A DNA stretch of 64,000 nucleotides from Alcanivoracaceae bacterium. GTDB taxonomy: Bacteria > Pseudomonadota > Gammaproteobacteria > Pseudomonadales > Alcanivoracaceae. The DNA lies in the NCBI GenBank assembly GCA_029213045.1, contig JARGPN010000009.1, forward strand, positions 1 to 64,000. Reading direction: 5' to 3'. The notes beneath the pieces are model-generated. The model was not told the DNA's origin. It saw only the letters and a list, made by a program, of their open reading frames with translations, and did not search any database. This document shows positions 8,453 through 18,701 of the stretch, one piece after another. Every line of letters starts with the position of its first letter. The stretch's first letter is position 1. Position numbers and translations under genes: made by a program.

Positions 8453-9973
8453 TCAGACTTCTTCTTTCACCGGAATCTTGCCGATTTTTGCCTGCCAGAT
8501 TTTAGGCCCCGTTTTATGGACAGAAACTCCTTCTGAATCCACTGCCACGGTGACCGGCATGTCTTCTACTTCAAATTCGTAAATCGCTTCCATGCCTAAA
8601 TCTTCGAACGCTACGACTTTCGATTTTCGAATGGCCTTCGACACAAGGTACGCCGCACCGCCAACAGCCATTAAATAAACGGCTTTATTATCCTTAATGG
8701 CTTCAATGGCGGTATCACCGCGCTCAGCCTTACCGACCATACCGATCAAACCAGTTTGTTCAAGCATAGTGCGGGTGAATTTGTCCATGCGCGTTGCCGT
8801 TGTCGGGCCCGCTGGACCAACAACTTCGTTACCAACCGGATCAACAGGGCCAACGTAATAAATAAAACGATTGGTGAAATCAACCGGCAGTTTTTCACCT
8901 TTGTTGATCATATCGACCATGCGTTTATGCGCAGCATCACGACCTGTTAAAAGCTTGCCGTTAAGCAATAAGGTGTCACCGGATTTCCATGTTTGCACTT
9001 CTTCCGGCGTAATATTATCGATATTAACGCGTTTGCTTTGCCCTTCTCCGCCCCAGGAAACATCCGGCCAATCTTCAATTTTTGGCGCTTCGAGTTCAGC
9101 AGGACCAGAGCCATCCAACACAAAGTGCGCGTGACGTGTGGCGGCGCAGTTAGGGATAATCGCCACAGGCTTATTGGCCGCGTGCGTAGGCGCATCCATA
9201 ATTTTAATGTCTAACACGGTGGTTAAGCCGCCCAGACCTTGCGCGCCAATACCTAGCGCATTCACTTTTTCGTAAAGCTCTAAGCGCAATTCTTCAGAGC
9301 GGTTTTGCGCACCGCGCGCTTGCAGCTCATGAATATCAATTGGGTCCATCAATGATTCTTTGGCGAGCAGCATTGCTTTCTCAGCGGTACCACCAATACC
9401 AATGCCGAGCATGCCTGGCGGACACCAACCGGCACCCATTTTCGGTACCATTTCCAATACCCAATCAACAATGGAATCTGACGGATTGAGCATGGCAAAT
9501 TTTGATTTCGCTTCAGAACCACCGCCTTTCGCCGCCACCTGAATATCAACGGTGTCGCTAGGTACGATGTCGTAATGAATGACTGCGGGGGTGTTGTCTT
9601 TAGTGTTTTTGCGTTTGCCATCTGGGTCTTCGAGAACGGACGCACGCAATACGTTATCCGGATGGTTATACGCGCGGCGCACACCTTCGTTGATCATATC
9701 TGTCAGTGACATATCGCCTTCAAACGATACGTTCATGCCGACTTTACAAAATACCGTCACAATGCCGGTGTCCTGACAAATAGGACGATGCCCCATTGCT
9801 GACATGCGCGAGTTCACCAGAATTTGCGCCATGGCATCTTTCGCCGCAGGATTTTCTTCTTTCTGGTACGCCTCGAAAACGCCCTGAATGAAATCGGCCG
9901 GGTGGTAATATGAAATATATTGTAAGGCATCGGCGACACTCTGAATGAGGTCGTCCTGGCGAATCACCGTCAT
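8453..9973 (-). CDS. fumA: Class I (iron-sulfur) fumarate hydratase
   Basis: Interconverts fumarate and L-malate in the citric-acid cycle using an oxygen-sensitive 4Fe-4S cluster. 506 residues, the size of single-chain class I fumarases. Candidate cluster cysteines are in HRPICQDTGI, IIPNCAATRHAHF and the later Cys-containing segments. Class hallmarks include KGGGSEAKSKFAML, MGAGWCPPG, GIGGTAEKAM and GPAGPTTATRMDKFT. The start at 9973 is supported by AGGAG six bases upstream; an in-frame TTG six bases earlier is unlikely. It is probably transcribed alone, ending at the bidirectional terminator. The symbol marks the class; fumA and fumB types cannot be told apart here. Confidence 0.95.
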   Translation of the reverse strand: MTVIRQDDLIQSVADALQYISYYHPADFIQGVFEAYQKEENPAAKDAMAQILVNSRMSAMGHRPICQDTGIVTVFCKVGMNVSFEGDMSLTDMINEGVRRAYNHPDNVLRASVLEDPDGKRKNTKDNTPAVIHYDIVPSDTVDIQVAAKGGGSEAKSKFAMLNPSDSIVDWVLEMVPKMGAGWCPPGMLGIGIGGTAEKAMLLAKESLMDPIDIHELQARGAQNRSEELRLELYEKVNALGIGAQGLGGLTTVLDIKIMDAPTHAANKPVAIIPNCAATRHAHFVLDGSGPAELEAPKIEDWPDVSWGGEGQSKRVNIDNITPEEVQTWKSGDTLLLNGKLLTGRDAAHKRMVDMINKGEKLPVDFTNRFIYYVGPVDPVGNEVVGPAGPTTATRMDKFTRTMLEQTGLIGMVGKAERGDTAIEAIKDNKAVYLMAVGGAAYLVSKAIRKSKVVAFEDLGMEAIYEFEVEDMPVTVAVDSEGVSVHKTGPKIWQAKIGKIPVKEEV

Positions 9974-10073
9974 GCTCAACTCCTGGGTGATGGGCTGAAA
10001 AAGAGTCTAAAAATTAGGGAGCGCAGTATAGCGAATTGCGGGGGCGCGGTCAGCGAGCTTTGCCGCTAGTGGA

Positions 10074-10979
10074 TTAGCACGCTTGCGCCGTAGCACTGCT
10101 AACGCGGGCTAAGTGCGCCAGCAACAGCTCGTTGATGCGTTCAGGTCGCTCTAAATGCAGAAAATGCCCCGCACCGGCTACTTCTTCGACCTGTAGTCCG
10201 GCAGGAAAATCACGCTCGAACACGGTGTGATCCAGTAACCGTGGGCTCATGCAGCCATCTTTCTTACCAATCAACACCAGCGTTGGCACGTCAATCACCC
10301 GCGTCATCCATGCCCGCGCCTGCCTATGTTGCGCCATCCAAAACTTAGGCAAATGGCGATACCAACTCAGTGCAGAGGTGAGCACATTCGGTTCGGCCAA
10401 CGCCGCACGGGCATTGTCGAGGTACTCAGCACCATCCCAATCGGGAGACCATTGCCGCCACAGCCATTCAACGCCAGCCAGCTCATCACGCTTAAGCAAC
10501 CACTCCGGCAGCAAAGGCAGTTGAAATAGGTCCATGTACGCACTCAACAGAAGCTGCTCCGGGACACGCAATAGTGCGCTGGGCAAACGGCGTATCGGCG
10601 GAATGGCGAGTGTGGTGATAGAACGAAATAATTCCGGCGCACGTGCCGCGGCAAGGTAAGTGACGACCGCTCCCCAATCATGCCCAACCAAATGCACTTG
10701 GCCGCCGAGCTGCTTGGCAAAATGACACACATCATCCACCGCAGCGGCCAGCGAATAGTCTTTATCTGCGGGCTGACAACTCGGCGCATAACCACGCATT
10801 GCTGGGGCAATGGCGCAGTAGCCAGCCTTAGCAAGCGCCTCAATTTGCGCTGACCAATTCACATAACAATCTGGAAAGCCGTGCAGCAACAGCACCGGAT
10901 CGCCGTCGCCCGCAATTAAGGCTGGAAACTCTAAGTCATCACGTTTCAGCACGACCTGCTTACACGCATAATTATTCAT
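10074..10979 (-). CDS. Alpha/beta hydrolase, epoxide-hydrolase-like
   Basis: 301-residue cytoplasmic alpha/beta-hydrolase. The oxyanion-hole motif HGFPDCYVNW lies near residue 34. The nucleophile elbow is GHDWGAV, with aspartate in place of serine, which points to the epoxide hydrolase/dehalogenase branch rather than esterases. An acid residue follows in LIGKKDGCMSP and the catalytic histidine in GAGHFLHLERPE. The ATG overlaps the stop of the acylphosphatase gene (ATGA), so it is the last gene of the yihY operon. The physiological substrate is unknown. Confidence 0.85.
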   Translation of the reverse strand: MNNYACKQVVLKRDDLEFPALIAGDGDPVLLLHGFPDCYVNWSAQIEALAKAGYCAIAPAMRGYAPSCQPADKDYSLAAAVDDVCHFAKQLGGQVHLVGHDWGAVVTYLAAARAPELFRSITTLAIPPIRRLPSALLRVPEQLLLSAYMDLFQLPLLPEWLLKRDELAGVEWLWRQWSPDWDGAEYLDNARAALAEPNVLTSALSWYRHLPKFWMAQHRQARAWMTRVIDVPTLVLIGKKDGCMSPRLLDHTVFERDFPAGLQVEEVAGAGHFLHLERPERINELLLAHLARVSSATAQAC

Positions 10980-11251
10980 CGACGCACCTGAAAAGGTTGC
11001 GGGCCAACTTCGGTGCTGGGCGCAACGCTAATGTCGTCCACCCGTGCTAGCTCAGGCCCTTCTTTCATCCAGCCAAGCATTGTCCGAACAATTTCTTCTT
11101 CGCCGCACAATAGCGCTTCAACACGCCCGTCCGGTAAGTTTTGCACCCAGCCTGACAGTTCTAGTTCGTGCGCATATTCCGCCGCAGCATAGCGGTAGCC
11201 GACGCCCTGCACTCGTCCGGTAATTAGTACATGAACGGCAATGTCAGACAC
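10976..11251 (-). CDS. acyP: Acylphosphatase
   Basis: 91-residue enzyme that hydrolyses acyl phosphates. VHVLITGRVQGVGYRYAAAE contains the phosphate-binding GRVQGVGYR loop with its catalytic arginine, and SGWVQNLPDGRVEALLCG contains the conserved asparagine. The chosen start is GTG at 11251, with AGAGGG eight bases upstream; another GTG six bases earlier would sit too close to it. The gene overlaps the 3' end of yihY by 8 nt and the hydrolase start by 4 nt, so all three are translationally coupled. Confidence 0.93.
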   Translation of the reverse strand: MSDIAVHVLITGRVQGVGYRYAAAEYAHELELSGWVQNLPDGRVEALLCGEEEIVRTMLGWMKEGPELARVDDISVAPSTEVGPQPFQVRR

Positions 11252-12545
11252 GCTCACCGCCCTCTTGCTCCGCGGTGCCCGCATCCAATATTTGCTCGCT
11301 CGGCACGGCATCCATTTCAAATAACTCTTCCAAAGAAATACTCAAGGGGGTGTTCAAGCCGTTGCGTGCCAGCTCGCAGCGACTTGCCAGCTCTGTTTCC
11401 CACGCGTGGAGATAATCATCGCCGACCCGCAATGCGCGATTAATCGACCAAGGCAGCATGTCTAATAACTCAGCGACAGTAAGATGAGAAAGATCACGCA
11501 CCAACACAAACCCATGGTCTTCTGTGCGACGCATCAATCCAAGATCCATCAGAACATTGCGAAAATCATCCCAACGCGTCGCGCCCGCCGCCAACAACAC
11601 CGCGCGCACTTCGGAAGGTTTCAGCGTTTTCCCTTGTTGCTGGTTTCGCCACAAGGCGCTCAACAAGCGCAGCAAGGCTTGCAGACGCGGCGCTTGTTTA
11701 CGGTGCTCTTCGAATACCACCATCGAGTGAACCAGCACTGCACCAGCCAAAAAAATAATCCACGAAATGTACAGCCACAATAAGAACAGCGGCACCGCCG
11801 CGAATGCGCCATACACCACCGAATACGATGGCGATGATTTGACGAACATAGCAAAGCCGGCTTTGGCGAATTCAAAGAACAGCGCGCCAACTGCACCACC
11901 AATAACGCCAAACTTCCAAGGCACGTGACAATTTGGCACCACTATGTAAACCATCGCCATAATCATAGTCATTGCGATGAATGGCAGCAGCGACAACCAC
12001 ATGGCAGCACCACCGAAATAATCTACCGCGCCGGTCAGAATCTGAATCGAGGTCAGATACGAACTTAAACCAAGCGCTGCGCCTAGCCCTAAGGGCCCCA
12101 ACGTGAGCACAGCCCAATACATCAATAAACTGGTAGTGCCCTTACGCGCACTCCTCACTTTCCATATACGGTTTAGCGTTTGCTCAGTAGTGCGCAGCAT
12201 CAACACCGAAGTGATCACCAAGAAAAGGATGCCCACCCCCGTGAGATTACCGGCTTGGCGCGAAAACTCGTGAATTTGCGTGACAATGTCATCGCCAATC
12301 GAGGGCGCAAAATACTGGAACACCCAGCGCTGAATCTCTACACCCTTCTCTTTTAACGATGGCATTGCCGAAAGAATAGAAAACGCCACCGTCATCATCG
12401 GCACAATGGCAAATAGCGTGGTGTAGGTCAGTGCGGCGGCGCTCTCACGGCAACCATTTTCGCTAAACTGACGCCAAAATAAGGACAAAAAATCGACGAT
12501 TAGGCGTGGTTTCTGCCAAAAACGTTGAAAGTCCAAATCTCTCAT
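11244..12545 (-). CDS. yihY: YihY-family inner-membrane protein
   Basis: 433 residues. Hallmarks are ESAAALTYTTLFAIVPMM near residue 35, then about six membrane helices, including the conserved FAAVPLFLLWLYISWIIFLAGA near residue 270. YihY was once called ribonuclease BN, an assignment later dropped; its function is unsettled. The C-terminal 150 residues are a soluble extension with a winged-helix-like portion (SEVRAVLLAAGATRWDDF), longer than in E. coli (about 290 residues) and like the long form in pseudomonads. It is the first gene of a minus-strand operon with acyP and a hydrolase gene. Confidence 0.9.
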   Translation of the reverse strand: MRDLDFQRFWQKPRLIVDFLSLFWRQFSENGCRESAAALTYTTLFAIVPMMTVAFSILSAMPSLKEKGVEIQRWVFQYFAPSIGDDIVTQIHEFSRQAGNLTGVGILFLVITSVLMLRTTEQTLNRIWKVRSARKGTTSLLMYWAVLTLGPLGLGAALGLSSYLTSIQILTGAVDYFGGAAMWLSLLPFIAMTMIMAMVYIVVPNCHVPWKFGVIGGAVGALFFEFAKAGFAMFVKSSPSYSVVYGAFAAVPLFLLWLYISWIIFLAGAVLVHSMVVFEEHRKQAPRLQALLRLLSALWRNQQQGKTLKPSEVRAVLLAAGATRWDDFRNVLMDLGLMRRTEDHGFVLVRDLSHLTVAELLDMLPWSINRALRVGDDYLHAWETELASRCELARNGLNTPLSISLEELFEMDAVPSEQILDAGTAEQEGGERV

Positions 12546-12668
12546 GAGCTATCCCTTTCCAGCTAACGGTTGCTAGTCAGTCGTGACTGCCTAGAATAGA
12601 GCCGTATTAAGAGGCTCCGTAACGTATCTATAAACAATGTTGAACGTCTGACCACGAGTTGTCGATCT

Positions 12669-13625
<957 letters not shown>

Positions 13626-13626
<1 letters not shown>

Positions 13627-13967
13627 TGCGTTATTTATCTTTCGCGTCGCTGGCAATGCTTATCATTGTCGGCGTAGCAGGTCTTTGGTGGCTAGCGCCA
13701 CCGAACAGTCCGATTACTGCAAAAGTCATTATGAGCACGGTCATTTACGCACCTCTCGCGTTATTTCTTCTCGCGACATTAAAGCGCGATAAACGAATGC
13801 TGACGTGGCTCTGCTTTATTTTAATGTTTTATTTTTGCGGTTACGTTACGCAATTACTTGACCCAGCACCCGTCGCCACCTTGGCAATTGCGAAAGTATC
13901 GCTGACCAGCGTGCTATTCATTTTACTCATGCTCGACATCCGCCGACCGGAGTCCCCGCGTGATTGA
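13626..13967 (+). CDS. DUF2069 membrane protein
   Basis: 113-residue protein with four predicted membrane helices and the DUF2069 pattern: a WWLAP segment after helix 1, a second helix ending in a basic RDKR turn, and PVATLAIAKVSLTSVLFI at the end. Function is unknown. In gammaproteobacteria this family commonly follows wrbA, as here. Start and stop codons overlap both neighbours, so it belongs to the same transcript. Confidence 0.85.
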
Positions 13968-14640
13968 TGAGCGTCAAAATTTACTCACACCTGAAGGTGC
14001 CGAGCTAAATTTGACGTTGGCCGGGCCAGTGCCTAGGTCAGCAGCTTTTATCATCGATATGGCTATTCGTTGCGTTGTCTATGCCATCGTTGGCATTCTA
14101 ATGATTTTCTTCAGCACCATTGGTCAAGGGGTCATGCTCATTCTGATGTTCGTATTGGAATGGTTTTATCCCGTGGTATACGAAGTCTTTCGCCAAGGGC
14201 AAACACCCGGCAAGCGCATGATGGGGCTAGCCGTTGCCCACGCCGATGGCACACCGATCACCCTTAACGGCAGCCTGCTGCGTAACTTATTACGCACTGC
14301 CGATTTTTTTCCGTTTATGTATTTGGCCGGCTTTATCAGCATGCTGAGCAACGCGCGCTTCCAGCGTTTGGGTGACCTGGTTGCCGACAGTGTTGTGGTG
14401 CACGTCGAAAAGCCAGATCTAGAAACAGTGAAAGCAACCGCCCCACCACGGGTCCCTGATTGGAGCGTCACGCTCGATGATCAGCGCACGCTGATTGCTT
14501 TTTTAGAGCGCGGAGTAAAACTGTCGCAACCTCGTCGCCAAGAACTGGCCTTGCTCGCTTACGAAGAGCTATCACCAGAAATGGCGGAAATGCATGCGCT
14601 AGGCAACGCGCGATATCTGCGCGGCGGTGACGACGCATGA
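13960..14640 (+). CDS. RDD-family membrane protein
   Basis: 226 residues from a GTG start at 13960 that overlaps the DUF2069 gene. The RDD domain covers the first 150 residues: PRSAAFIIDMAIR carries the signature arginine and aspartate, then two helices and FRQGQTPGKRMMGLAV with the conserved GxTxGKR. The last 70 residues are a cytoplasmic tail (ALLAYEELSPEMAEMHALGNARYLRG). RDD proteins have been linked to ion transport in other bacteria, but no transport role is shown here. It is the first of six genes that seem to form a MoxR-type envelope module and overlaps the SpoIIM-like gene by ATGA. Confidence 0.87.
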   Translation: MIDERQNLLTPEGAELNLTLAGPVPRSAAFIIDMAIRCVVYAIVGILMIFFSTIGQGVMLILMFVLEWFYPVVYEVFRQGQTPGKRMMGLAVAHADGTPITLNGSLLRNLLRTADFFPFMYLAGFISMLSNARFQRLGDLVADSVVVHVEKPDLETVKATAPPRVPDWSVTLDDQRTLIAFLERGVKLSQPRRQELALLAYEELSPEMAEMHALGNARYLRGGDDA

Positions 14641-15614
14641 AGCAGCAGCAATTTGAAATGCGCCATCAACAAGAATGGCTCGCGTTCGAAGAACAACTCG
14701 CGCTCTTAGAAGGCTCGAAAAAAGATGTCGATCGAAAAAAGTTGCTTGCCGACTTCCCGGAACAATATCGTCGTTTGTGCCACCAATTCGCGCTTGCCAA
14801 AGCGCGTGGCTATAGCTTGCCATTGATTGAAAAGCTCAATGAATTAATTCTGCATGGACACCGACAACTGTACCGCCATCGCCTCCCTATCGTAGCGCCG
14901 TTAGTACAGTTTATTGCTTATGGCTTTCCCCGCGCGGTACGCGAGCAAGCCTCATGGAATTTGCTTAGCGGTTTTTCTTTTGTGTTTGCGCTGTGCTTTA
15001 TGTGGGTACTTGTTGCACTACACCCAGACATGATTTACAGCATGCTCGACGTCGAGCAGGTTGATCAGATCAGTAATATGTACGATCCCGCCGCAGGCTT
15101 TCGCGCCATGCGCGATGGCAGCGACGATATCGCCATGTTCGGTCATTACATTTGGAACAATATCGGCATAGCGTTCCGCACTTTCGCCAGCGGATTATTT
15201 TTTGGTGTCGGCGTATTCGTGACAGAGATATTTAATGGCGCATTTTTTGGCGCCATCGCCGCGCATCTCATTAATATTCATCACGACGAACCTTTCTTTA
15301 CTTTCGTCGTCGCGCACGGCGCACCAGAACTCACCGCCATCGTGTTATCCGGTGGCTCTGGCATGCGCCTTGGATGGGCCCTACTCGCACCCGGCGCATT
15401 GCCACGCTTGCAGGCATTGCAACGCGCCGCACGCAAAGCCATGCCTGTCATGTACGGCACCTTTGCACTGCTTCTCATCGCTGCGTTTGTCGAAGCATTT
15501 TGGTCACCTCGCGACTTTGCTCCGGCAGTGAAATATTCCGTTGGCGCCGCATTTTGGCTGCTGCTGTATGCGTATTTACTGTTTGCCGGTCGGGGGCGCA
15601 GCCATGCAGCTTGA
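14637..15614 (+). CDS. SpoIIM-like (stage II sporulation protein M superfamily) membrane protein
   Basis: 325 residues. A cytoplasmic N-terminal part of about 100 residues is charged and helical (EMRHQQEWLAFEEQLALLEG). About five membrane helices follow, with the family's NIGIAFRTFASGLFFGVGV and HGAPELTAIVLSGGSGMRLGWALL segments. The organism is Gram-negative, so the name reflects superfamily only, not sporulation. It overlaps both neighbours. The invariant EL-T-I motif of this family is present, so the protein looks intact. Confidence 0.85.
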   Translation: MKQQQFEMRHQQEWLAFEEQLALLEGSKKDVDRKKLLADFPEQYRRLCHQFALAKARGYSLPLIEKLNELILHGHRQLYRHRLPIVAPLVQFIAYGFPRAVREQASWNLLSGFSFVFALCFMWVLVALHPDMIYSMLDVEQVDQISNMYDPAAGFRAMRDGSDDIAMFGHYIWNNIGIAFRTFASGLFFGVGVFVTEIFNGAFFGAIAAHLINIHHDEPFFTFVVAHGAPELTAIVLSGGSGMRLGWALLAPGALPRLQALQRAARKAMPVMYGTFALLLIAAFVEAFWSPRDFAPAVKYSVGAAFWLLLYAYLLFAGRGRSHAA

Positions 15615-17220
15615 TCGAATGACAGCACGTATAGCGCCACGTAACGCGTGGCAGTCGATGGACTTAGGTGTGCGCCTATATCAGCAATGGTTCAAATCGC
15701 TCACATTGATTTGGCTTGCCGCAACAGTTATCCCCTTCTCCATCATCATGTGGATTGCCGGTGCGGATAATTATGGCTGGGGACTTTTTGTTTGCTGGTG
15801 GTTAAAACCGTTATGGGAAAAGCCACTGCTGGAATATAGCGCCCGCGCCCTTTTTGATGATCGGCCAAAATTAATGACGCTACTGCGAGAGTGGCCGCGC
15901 TACGCATTAAAAGGTTACCTGCCTTGGCTATTCTTCCGTCGCTTTGATGTATCACGCAGCTTTCATTTGCCGATTACGCAATTGGAGGGACAAACCGGCG
16001 ACGCGTACCGAGAACGAACACGCACGTTAGCCATGGGGCCGAAAAATCATAGCGGCATGCTCACCATTTTGATGGCACACATTGAGCAATTCTTTGGCTA
16101 CGGCGTAGTAGCCTTAATCATGATGCTTAACCCTGATCAATATTACCTCAGCGACTTCGGCGAATTATTTTCAGGCAACAACGTCACCCTATGGATTTCG
16201 ACGCTGAGCTGGTATCTCGCTGCCTGCGTTTGTGAACCTTTATACGTGTGCTGTGGCTTTGCGCTTTATCTCAACAAGCGTACATGGCTCGAAGGCTGGG
16301 ACTTAGAGCTCGGGCTCAGGAAAATTGGCAAGAAACGCAAATCTGTGCGCGACCGGCTGGGCGCTGTATTAGCGGTATGCTGCGTCGTAACAGGGTTATC
16401 TCTACTTTCCCCCGATGTACTAGCCAGCACCTCATCTGAATCATCAAATAGCCATTCCGTCGCCACCGAATCCGATGCCACTGCCGCGCCCCATGAGCTC
16501 TCCATCGATATCGTCTCTGGGCCAGACTATATGCCGATGAAAATCAGCCAAGGCTGGCGATTAAAAGAGGCGTTCCGCTTTGACTCAGACGAAGACAATG
16601 AAGAAGACGATGCAGACGACACATCGATGTGGAAGAAATTTTTTGACTGGCTGCTGAAGGCTTCATTTGGCGCAGACAAAGAGAGTAAAGCGGAAACATC
16701 TGATGGTTTTGAGTTCCCAACACTCGCTGAATCACTGCGGTTTATTCTCTGGGTTCTCGCCGTGTCATTATTGCTTTGGATTATTCTGAACGGCAGTAAG
16801 TGGCTTGCCAAACTTCGACCAACAAGATCGACACTGCCACGTCACACCTCCGTAGCGGGCCTGGATATTCGACCTGAGTCACTGCCTGACGATATTACGC
16901 AAAGTGCCCTTTCCGCCCTTGCCGACCAAAATCCGCGTGAAGCACTGAGCTTACTTTATCGCGCCACGCTTTCGCGTTTATTTAGCGAACATCCTATTGC
17001 ACTCACCGCTGGCGCCACCGAAACCGAATGTCTGCGCGCGTTACGCAACGCGACATCGAAGCAATCAAACGGAGAACACGCTGGCGTCGCCTATCTTGGC
17101 AATATCACACCGATGTGGATCAGTACAGCATGGGCGCATCGCCCACCGCCGGCCGACGACATTAGACAAGCCGCTATTGCCTGGCAAAACACCTTCAATC
17201 GCGAGGTGCCGGCCGCATGA
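15604..17220 (+). CDS. DUF4129-containing membrane protein
   Basis: 538 residues from the ATG at 15604, which overlaps the SpoIIM-like gene by 11 nt. Several helices lie in the first 260 residues, then a further hydrophobic segment near residue 265. A long periplasmic stretch is rich in Ser, Asp and Glu (around 285-370). Another membrane helix is near 395. The C-terminal DUF4129 domain includes NPREALSLLYRATLSRLF, with the conserved ALxxLYRA pattern, and ends in a partly degenerate TETEC-LR segment. DUF4129 domains are commonly found with transglutaminase-like or MoxR/DUF58 genes. Here the protein sits in the latter context. Confidence 0.82.
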   Translation: MQLDRMTARIAPRNAWQSMDLGVRLYQQWFKSLTLIWLAATVIPFSIIMWIAGADNYGWGLFVCWWLKPLWEKPLLEYSARALFDDRPKLMTLLREWPRYALKGYLPWLFFRRFDVSRSFHLPITQLEGQTGDAYRERTRTLAMGPKNHSGMLTILMAHIEQFFGYGVVALIMMLNPDQYYLSDFGELFSGNNVTLWISTLSWYLAACVCEPLYVCCGFALYLNKRTWLEGWDLELGLRKIGKKRKSVRDRLGAVLAVCCVVTGLSLLSPDVLASTSSESSNSHSVATESDATAAPHELSIDIVSGPDYMPMKISQGWRLKEAFRFDSDEDNEEDDADDTSMWKKFFDWLLKASFGADKESKAETSDGFEFPTLAESLRFILWVLAVSLLLWIILNGSKWLAKLRPTRSTLPRHTSVAGLDIRPESLPDDITQSALSALADQNPREALSLLYRATLSRLFSEHPIALTAGATETECLRALRNATSKQSNGEHAGVAYLGNITPMWISTAWAHRPPPADDIRQAAIAWQNTFNREVPAA

Positions 17221-18701
17221 TGCGCAAATTACTTACGGGCTTGTTCTTCGTGGTTTTGGTCGCTGCTTTTTTTGTCACCGAACGCTACGACTATGTCGAA
17301 CATTCTCATTCCAGTAAAAAAACATGGGCAGCGGCAACCGACCTTCTTGAGAAATACGGCATACAAAGCGAAAACCGATACGGCGCCGCGCGTCTATTTC
17401 CTCTGCCGTCCACAGATACAGTGCTGATTATTGACGAAGACCACACCGCGATTACTGATGAGCAAATTGAAGAAATACACGATTGGGTAGCCCAAGGCGG
17501 CCACCTTATTCTTGCTGCCCGCACCCTTTACTACAGCGAAGACGACGAAGAAGACTGCCCCGAACTGTCGGATGTTGAAAAAATAAAAGACCAAATGAAC
17601 AAGACTGACGAATCAACAGATGATCACTGCAAGGCTCAAGCTTTAGACAAAGCCTTTGCGGATGACGCCAGCAAAAATTATGCGTTCGAAGATTATGATG
17701 CGGACGACATGAAAAATAACGACGCCCTACTCTACTCATTTGGCGCAACCGCATGGCATGTGCCGCGCTACGACGCGGAGCCAATGCCACCCGCCCAAGT
17801 GAACGTCAGCGACTTAGAGAGTGCATTCTTTGCTCCCCTTATGGAGGGATGCCTAAACAAGCCGACTCAAAAAGATAATGCCAAAGCGGAGAGAACTTAC
17901 GAAGATTGCGCCGTTCAACTGTGTGGCGACCCCTCCCTGAATATTTTATTTAGCACGGTCTATATAGCGGGAAAGCTCCGTCAGTTTGCGTTCCATCCAG
18001 AAGACAAATTGATGCACATCGATCAGTATCCGGACGAAGAGGTTAAGCGCGCAACTGACGAGGGGGAATACGACGATGCAACACTCCCCTTAACGGACTC
18101 CAAAATACGCATCGAAGCGGGCAACGAATTCGGCACCCAGTTGATGCAATTAAGTTATTTCGACGGCACCGTGACTGCGCTGACAGACTTACGTATTTGG
18201 GATAACCAGCAACTCCCCTACCTTGATCATGCTTGGTTATTGCACGAATTAACGGATGGCGCGCCAACAGTATGGTGGGTCCGCCATATAGAAATGCCCC
18301 CCATTATGCTCTGGGTTTGGATCAAAGCCTGGCCGTTGATCATTTCACTTATCGCCATTCTTTGTTTTTTCTTATGGCTGAAGATGCCGCGCCGAGGCGT
18401 TCAACTGCAGCTCGCACAACATAAAGGCCGAGATTTTCTGCATCATTTATACGCGAGCGGATTTTTCCTATGGCGAACGAAGCAAGCTGGCGTGCTGCTC
18501 AAGCCGTTGCGCGATCAAGTAGAGCGATTATTACTCAGGCATACCGGCGCAAATAAAGGCGCGACACGTTTTAAAGACGCCGAAAAACTGACAGGCATTT
18601 CGGCAAAAGATATTGAATCGGCGCTGACAGCCAGACCGTCAAGCGACGCCGACCTAACATTCATCGTCAACACCTTGCAAACCCTTAGGAGCCGGTTATG
18701 A
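17217..18701 (+). CDS. DUF4350-containing protein
   Basis: 494 residues. An N-terminal membrane anchor (LLTGLFFVVLVAAFFV) is followed by a GATase-like DUF4350 region (DTVLIIDEDHTAITDEQIEEIHDWVAQGGHL). An acidic insert with two Cys-containing stretches follows, then a membrane helix near residue 375 and a cytoplasmic tail with KTRSL-type basic segments. It overlaps the DUF4129 gene by four bases and the MoxR gene by four. Unlike shorter family members it has a long Asp/Glu-rich insertion (about residues 100-170). Function is unknown; position suggests a membrane partner of the MoxR ATPase. Confidence 0.78.
   Translation: MMRKLLTGLFFVVLVAAFFVTERYDYVEHSHSSKKTWAAATDLLEKYGIQSENRYGAARLFPLPSTDTVLIIDEDHTAITDEQIEEIHDWVAQGGHLILAARTLYYSEDDEEDCPELSDVEKIKDQMNKTDESTDDHCKAQALDKAFADDASKNYAFEDYDADDMKNNDALLYSFGATAWHVPRYDAEPMPPAQVNVSDLESAFFAPLMEGCLNKPTQKDNAKAERTYEDCAVQLCGDPSLNILFSTVYIAGKLRQFAFHPEDKLMHIDQYPDEEVKRATDEGEYDDATLPLTDSKIRIEAGNEFGTQLMQLSYFDGTVTALTDLRIWDNQQLPYLDHAWLLHELTDGAPTVWWVRHIEMPPIMLWVWIKAWPLIISLIAILCFFLWLKMPRRGVQLQLAQHKGRDFLHHLYASGFFLWRTKQAGVLLKPLRDQVERLLLRHTGANKGATRFKDAEKLTGISAKDIESALTARPSSDADLTFIVNTLQTLRSRL

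Noticed and set aside
14637-15614. Sporulation function for the SpoIIM-like gene
   Set aside because: The gene set is Gram-negative (LPS, lipoprotein and outer-membrane genes), and superfamily members are widespread in non-sporulating bacteria.
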